DNA of 64,000 nucleotides, taken from Flavobacteriaceae bacterium. Its GTDB lineage: Bacteria; Bacteroidota; Bacteroidia; Flavobacteriales; Flavobacteriaceae. Under the pieces are notes generated by a model. That model did not search any database, was not told the DNA's origin, and saw only the letters and a list, made by a program, of their open reading frames with translations. How positions within the stretch are numbered: the first letter of the stretch is position 1; every line of letters begins with the position of its first letter. The translations under genes and the position numbers were made by a program. The DNA lies in assembly GCA_031277535.1 (NCBI GenBank), contig JAITMD010000019.1, positions 186,001-250,000 on the forward strand, read 5' to 3'. Of the stretch, positions 60,656 to 64,000 are shown piece after piece.

Positions 60656-62191
60656 ATGAAAAGATTACTATTGTTTGTAGGTGCTCTGGCACTTACTAAT
60701 TTTGCAACAACAGCTTGCAGTAGCGATGATAACAGCAAATCAGATGTTAAACCAGATGATAAGAATACTGAGTTAAGTTTTGAAAGTTCTAAAGGAACTT
60801 ATATTGGAAAAAAAGGAAATAATGGAGGGTTTGATATTGTATTAACAGGTAAAGAGGCAACTGTGTAGCTACAGTTTGTTTCGGATGTGGTTAAAGATGA
60901 AAACCTATTAGATGCGGTTTTAACTCCAAAAGTATATACTGTATCTGATCAAGGAGTATTGTACTCTCTGTCGACAGAGAGTTATTTAAAAAAAGGTAAT
61001 GCACAGTTTAAATTTGTATCAGGAGAGTTAGAAGTAGTTAAATCAGAAACTACATATACAGTAAAAGGACTCTTGACAGATGAACAGAAAATTACTTATA
61101 AGATTGACTATACTGGAGCAATTGATATTGAACCTGTATATGATACAACTTATGAAGTACAGAATGGTTGGTACTGGGGAGATAATGAATACGACAATCC
61201 ACATATTGGAGAATATATGACTTATTTTACACAAGGAGAGGCAAATAAGTATGGAGAGTTGGAAGGAGATGGACATCATATTTCGTTATCTTTCTTTGAC
61301 GAGATGGCACCTAAAGCATGGGAAGCAAAAGTTCCGAATAAAACATTTAAAGCATCGACAGAGTTTAAAAAAGGAAGTTTCCGCGTAGCATCAAAAGAGG
61401 CAATCGATAGTGGTGAGGCAGATTATTCTTTTGCATCGTTTACACATAAAGACAGTAAAGCTGGGATTGATAAAGAACTTTATATTACTGATGGATCAAT
61501 TAAAGTGATGAATCACGCGAAAGGACAAGAAATACGTTTTAATATTCAGATGCAAGATGGTTCAAAACATATAGGAAAATATGTAGGAAATGTAAAACAA
61601 GGAGATCAATATACAATTTCAACTTTAAGAGCTGATAGAAAAGTTGGAAACTTAACACAAGGATTCTTAGAGTATAAAGGAAAGTCACCTATTAACGGAA
61701 AAGTAAATAATAGATGGAATATTTATTTATACAATGATAAGTTAATTCCTTATCCAGAGTATTACTGGGCTGTTGAAGGTTCTGGGGAATGGATGCGTGT
61801 AACGATCTACACAGATGTAAATGCAACAACAGACATTCCAGTAGGTGTTTATCCAATTGGAGAAGAACAAGCAGGAAATGCTGGTAAAGGAGGTGGTTCT
61901 GAGCCAGGATTAGACTGGGGAACTTGGTTGTTTGAATTGAAGGATGATTCACCAGTAAACTATGCGCCAACTCGTACAGGAACTGTGAAAATTGCTAAAA
62001 CAGGTACTACATATACAGTAACAGTTGATGCTGTAGATGATAGAGAAAACAAGATTAAAGCAACTTATACTGGGGCTTTGAAATTTGAAAATAATGCAAA
62101 TAGAATGGCACCAAACCAAAAAAATAAAACAACTAAAAAGTCGTATGGAAAAGGAAAACTATATGACGCAGCGAAAAAAAGTAAACAGTAA
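60656..62191 (+). pseudogene. Lipoprotein gene interrupted by an in-frame amber codon
   Basis: Two frames, 60656-60868 and 60887-62191, are in the same phase (77 codons apart) and separated only by TAG at 60866-60868. The first has the lipoprotein signal MKRLLLFVGALALTNFATTAC and a Ser/Asp spacer; the second carries on without further damage for 440 codons. Without the stop the product would be about 511 residues, built of repeated beta units (ITYKIDYTGAIDIEP; IRFNIQMQDGSKHIGKYVG; KIKATYTGALKF). No family recognised. Either a recent nonsense mutation, a reading error, or low-level read-through. Confidence 0.8.
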
Positions 62192-62213
62192 AAATTGAAT
62201 AGAGGTGAAGAAG

Positions 62214-62245
62214 GCCTAACTGCGAAAGTGGTTAGGCTTTTTTTA
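62214..62245 (+). terminator. Terminator of the interrupted lipoprotein gene
   Basis: Arms GCCTAAC and GTTAGGC, loop TGCGAAAGTG, then T-run. Confidence 0.88.
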
Positions 62246-62321
62246 TGGTCAAAAAGTCAATAATATTTTACTCTTTAAAAAGAATATTACAAACTTTAGA
62301 ATATCTTTCGGGGTGAAATTA

Positions 62322-63044
62322 ATGAACGTTATGAAAGAATTATTAACTGATATTCGTCAAACATTACAAGATCATGTAGATCCCAATAATATTAGTGCAT
62401 CAGATCGCTTTTTTAAAGAAAACGAGAAAGCCAAAGTATATGGGGTATCCAAAGATATACTCAATAAGATAGGTAAAGAGCTTTATAACGACCTTAAAAC
62501 AAAACCCAAGGACGAAATATATGTATTGTGCAATGAGCTGTGGAAATCGCTTTATTTTGAAGAAGCGTATATTGCTTGTATTTTGACAAAAAAACTACAT
62601 CGTCAATACGAAGCAAAAGATATACAATGGTTCCGACAGTGGTTGGACCAATGTGTTAACAATTGGGCTGATTGTGATACCTTGTGCTGTTCTACCATAG
62701 GTCCTTTATTGTTGAAGTTTCCCAACGAAGTAGAGCAATTGAAAACATGGGCAATATCTTCTAATCGCTGGATGCGTAGAGGAGCTGCTGTTAGTATCAT
62801 TTTTGCAGCAAAGAAGGGATTGTATTTAAAAGAAGTGTTTGAAATAGCACTTTTGTTAATGCATGATCAAGACGATTTAGTACAGAAAGGCAGTGGTTGG
62901 ATGTTGAAAGAAGCAAGTAAGTTACACCAAGAGGAAGTTTTTGAATTTGTTGTGGCACATAAAGAACAAATGCCAAGAACAACCTTGCGTTATGCTATCG
63001 AAAAAATGCCTTTGGATTTAAAGGCTATTGCTATGAAAAAGTAG
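62322..63044 (+). CDS. DNA alkylation repair protein (AlkD-like HEAT repeat)
   Basis: About 240 residues from ATG 62322; a GTG at 62313 and ATG at 62331 are also in frame. Typical AlkD blocks: RFFKENEKAKVYGVSKDILN, WFRQWLDQCVNNWADCD (the WxxCD region), NRWMRRGAAVSIIF (Arg-rich DNA contact) and VQKGSGWMLKEASK. The HEAT-like helix pairs run throughout. AlkD excises alkylated bases such as 3-methyladenine without flipping them. No signal peptide; cytoplasmic. Confidence 0.88.
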   Translation: MNVMKELLTDIRQTLQDHVDPNNISASDRFFKENEKAKVYGVSKDILNKIGKELYNDLKTKPKDEIYVLCNELWKSLYFEEAYIACILTKKLHRQYEAKDIQWFRQWLDQCVNNWADCDTLCCSTIGPLLLKFPNEVEQLKTWAISSNRWMRRGAAVSIIFAAKKGLYLKEVFEIALLLMHDQDDLVQKGSGWMLKEASKLHQEEVFEFVVAHKEQMPRTTLRYAIEKMPLDLKAIAMKK

Positions 63045-63158
63045 TTGTGTACTGATAGTATTATTGCTATTACCAAATCAAAACTTAATAGAGTTATGTT
63101 GTTATTAGATGTACAATATGTTTTTTCTAAGGAAATTAAATAAAGATTTATAAGAATA

Positions 63159-63187
63159 AGGGTGACCTTTTGGGACACCCTTTTGCT
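63159..63187. terminator. Terminator after the AlkD-like gene
   Basis: Stem GGGTGACC / GGGACACCC around TTTT, with one unpaired base, then TTTTGCTTTTT. Also lies upstream of the convergent monooxygenase. Confidence 0.7.
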
Positions 63188-63291
63188 TTTTACTTGTACT
63201 CTTTATAGGCAGGGTATTCAACTATACGAGTTTGATACCGTTTGTCTATCTTTTAAACAATTTTATTTGTATAAATAAGAATAAAAAATGT

Positions 63292-64000
63292 TTAAATTTC
63301 TTGCATAATTTCAGCAAATAAACGCACACTTTTTAAGCGATCTGCTGTTTCGTAAATAGGTGTGGTAATCATTACTTCGTTTGGCTCTACAATGTTAAAA
63401 AAGTTTTGTAGTTCGTGTTTTACCGTTTCTTTATCACCAATAAAAGAAAGAGCTGTTTTTTGGTGTACATAGTATTCTTCTTGTTCTGTCCACAAGCCTT
63501 CCATTGATTTGCATGCCCGTTGCAACGGTTTTTTATCGTTGCGTATGATGCCTAAAAACATCTTGTAAAAGGAAGTCGCTAATCGAAAGGACTCTTCTAA
63601 ATTATCAGATACAATCGCATTGATACAAGGCATAAAATAAGGTTGGTCTAAGTGTACAGATGGAACAAAATTTTTGCGATAGATATTTACTGCTTGCATA
63701 ATTTGCTCTGGTGCAAAATGACTGGCAAATGCATAAGGCAATCCTAATTCAGCAGCTAAATAGGCACTGTCTGTACTGGAACCTAATATCCATAAAGGAA
63801 CTTGAGCTCCTTCACCTGGAAAGGCTCTTACTTTTGCTTCCTGATCTCCTTTAAAATAACGTTTTAATTCTTCTACTTGTTGAGGAAAATAATTTGCAGC
63901 ATGCATATCATTTCTGCGCAAAGCCATCGCCGTTGCTTGATCTGTACCAGGAGCTCTACCTAAGCCCAAATCGATACGACCAGGATATAAGGCTTCTAAA
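63292..64000 (-). CDS. LLM-class flavin-dependent monooxygenase, C-terminal part (partial)
   Basis: The frame is open from a TAA at 63292 to the window edge, so the 5' part is missing. The first residues visible are LEALYPGRIDLGLGRAPGTD, the P.R...GLGRAPG motif of luciferase-like enzymes; later motifs are PLWILGSSTDSAYLAAELG and a Gly/Ala helix. These proteins use FMNH2 and oxygen, e.g. alkanal or long-chain hydrocarbon oxidation; substrate unknown. About 236 residues are within the window out of an expected 330-340. Confidence 0.88.
   Translation of the reverse strand, partial: LEALYPGRIDLGLGRAPGTDQATAMALRRNDMHAANYFPQQVEELKRYFKGDQEAKVRAFPGEGAQVPLWILGSSTDSAYLAAELGLPYAFASHFAPEQIMQAVNIYRKNFVPSVHLDQPYFMPCINAIVSDNLEESFRLATSFYKMFLGIIRNDKKPLQRACKSMEGLWTEQEEYYVHQKTALSFIGDKETVKHELQNFFNIVEPNEVMITTPIYETADRLKSVRLFAEIMQEI

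Overview
The window is AT-rich bacterial DNA from a member of the Flavobacteriaceae; a Myroides-like genus is my guess, not something the sequence proves. The support is: -7 elements of the Bacteroidetes form TAnnTTTG, a tmRNA tag reading GENNYALAA, type IX secretion sorting signals, many SusD-era style lipoproteins with Ser-rich lipoboxes, and DUF3570/DUF4266/imelysin genes typical of the phylum.

Positions 1-15763 are the late half of a siphovirus-type prophage, all on the + strand: the C-terminus of the major capsid protein, head-tail connector and closure proteins, tail completion, tail tube, a tail assembly chaperone pair joined by an apparent -1 frameshift, tape measure, distal tail/baseplate and receptor-binding proteins with Ig-like regions, then holin, amidase and a small lysis lipoprotein. 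The prophage stops about 80 bases from the 3' end of ssrA (tmRNA, - strand, 15843-16237), which makes ssrA the likely attachment gene.

From 16.3 to 24 kb the genes are core chromosomal: a saccharopine/alanine dehydrogenase-like enzyme, a metallophosphoesterase, an OmpA-type lipoprotein, a glycosyltransferase, a PD-(D/E)XK protein divergent from holA, and a small membrane protein. After it comes copy 1 of a 436-base noncoding repeat and a dead TonB-dependent siderophore receptor (stop at codon 3, barrel missing).

Positions 24998-37798 hold one gene for a giant (4266 aa) secreted adhesin built from about 13 alternating cleaved-adhesin/MAM-like and fibronectin III-like modules, ending in choice-of-anchor L and a type B T9SS sorting domain. 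From 38.9 to 47.3 kb are two divergent cell-envelope operons: porin - imelysin - di-haem oxidoreductase (- strand) and thioredoxin - ApbE - DUF4266 - DUF3570 - lipocalin-like lipoprotein (+ strand). Both operons, the adhesin and the dead siderophore receptor share a TCTAAA-type motif 1-3 bases upstream of the -7 element, which I propose as a common (perhaps Fur/iron) operator. The second operon also has a long leader with a 21-bp inverted repeat.

From 47.7 to 64 kb are a lipoprotein, an IS200-type element directly followed by copy 2 of the 436-base repeat, an unlisted 59-aa zinc-ribbon-like gene, ettA, an MBL-fold hydrolase, a HutD-like protein, two unknown genes, an S41 peptidase, pepD, an FAD oxidoreductase, an amber-interrupted lipoprotein gene, an AlkD-like protein and the C-terminal part of a luciferase-like monooxygenase that runs off the window end. 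Most transcription units end in clear intrinsic terminators.
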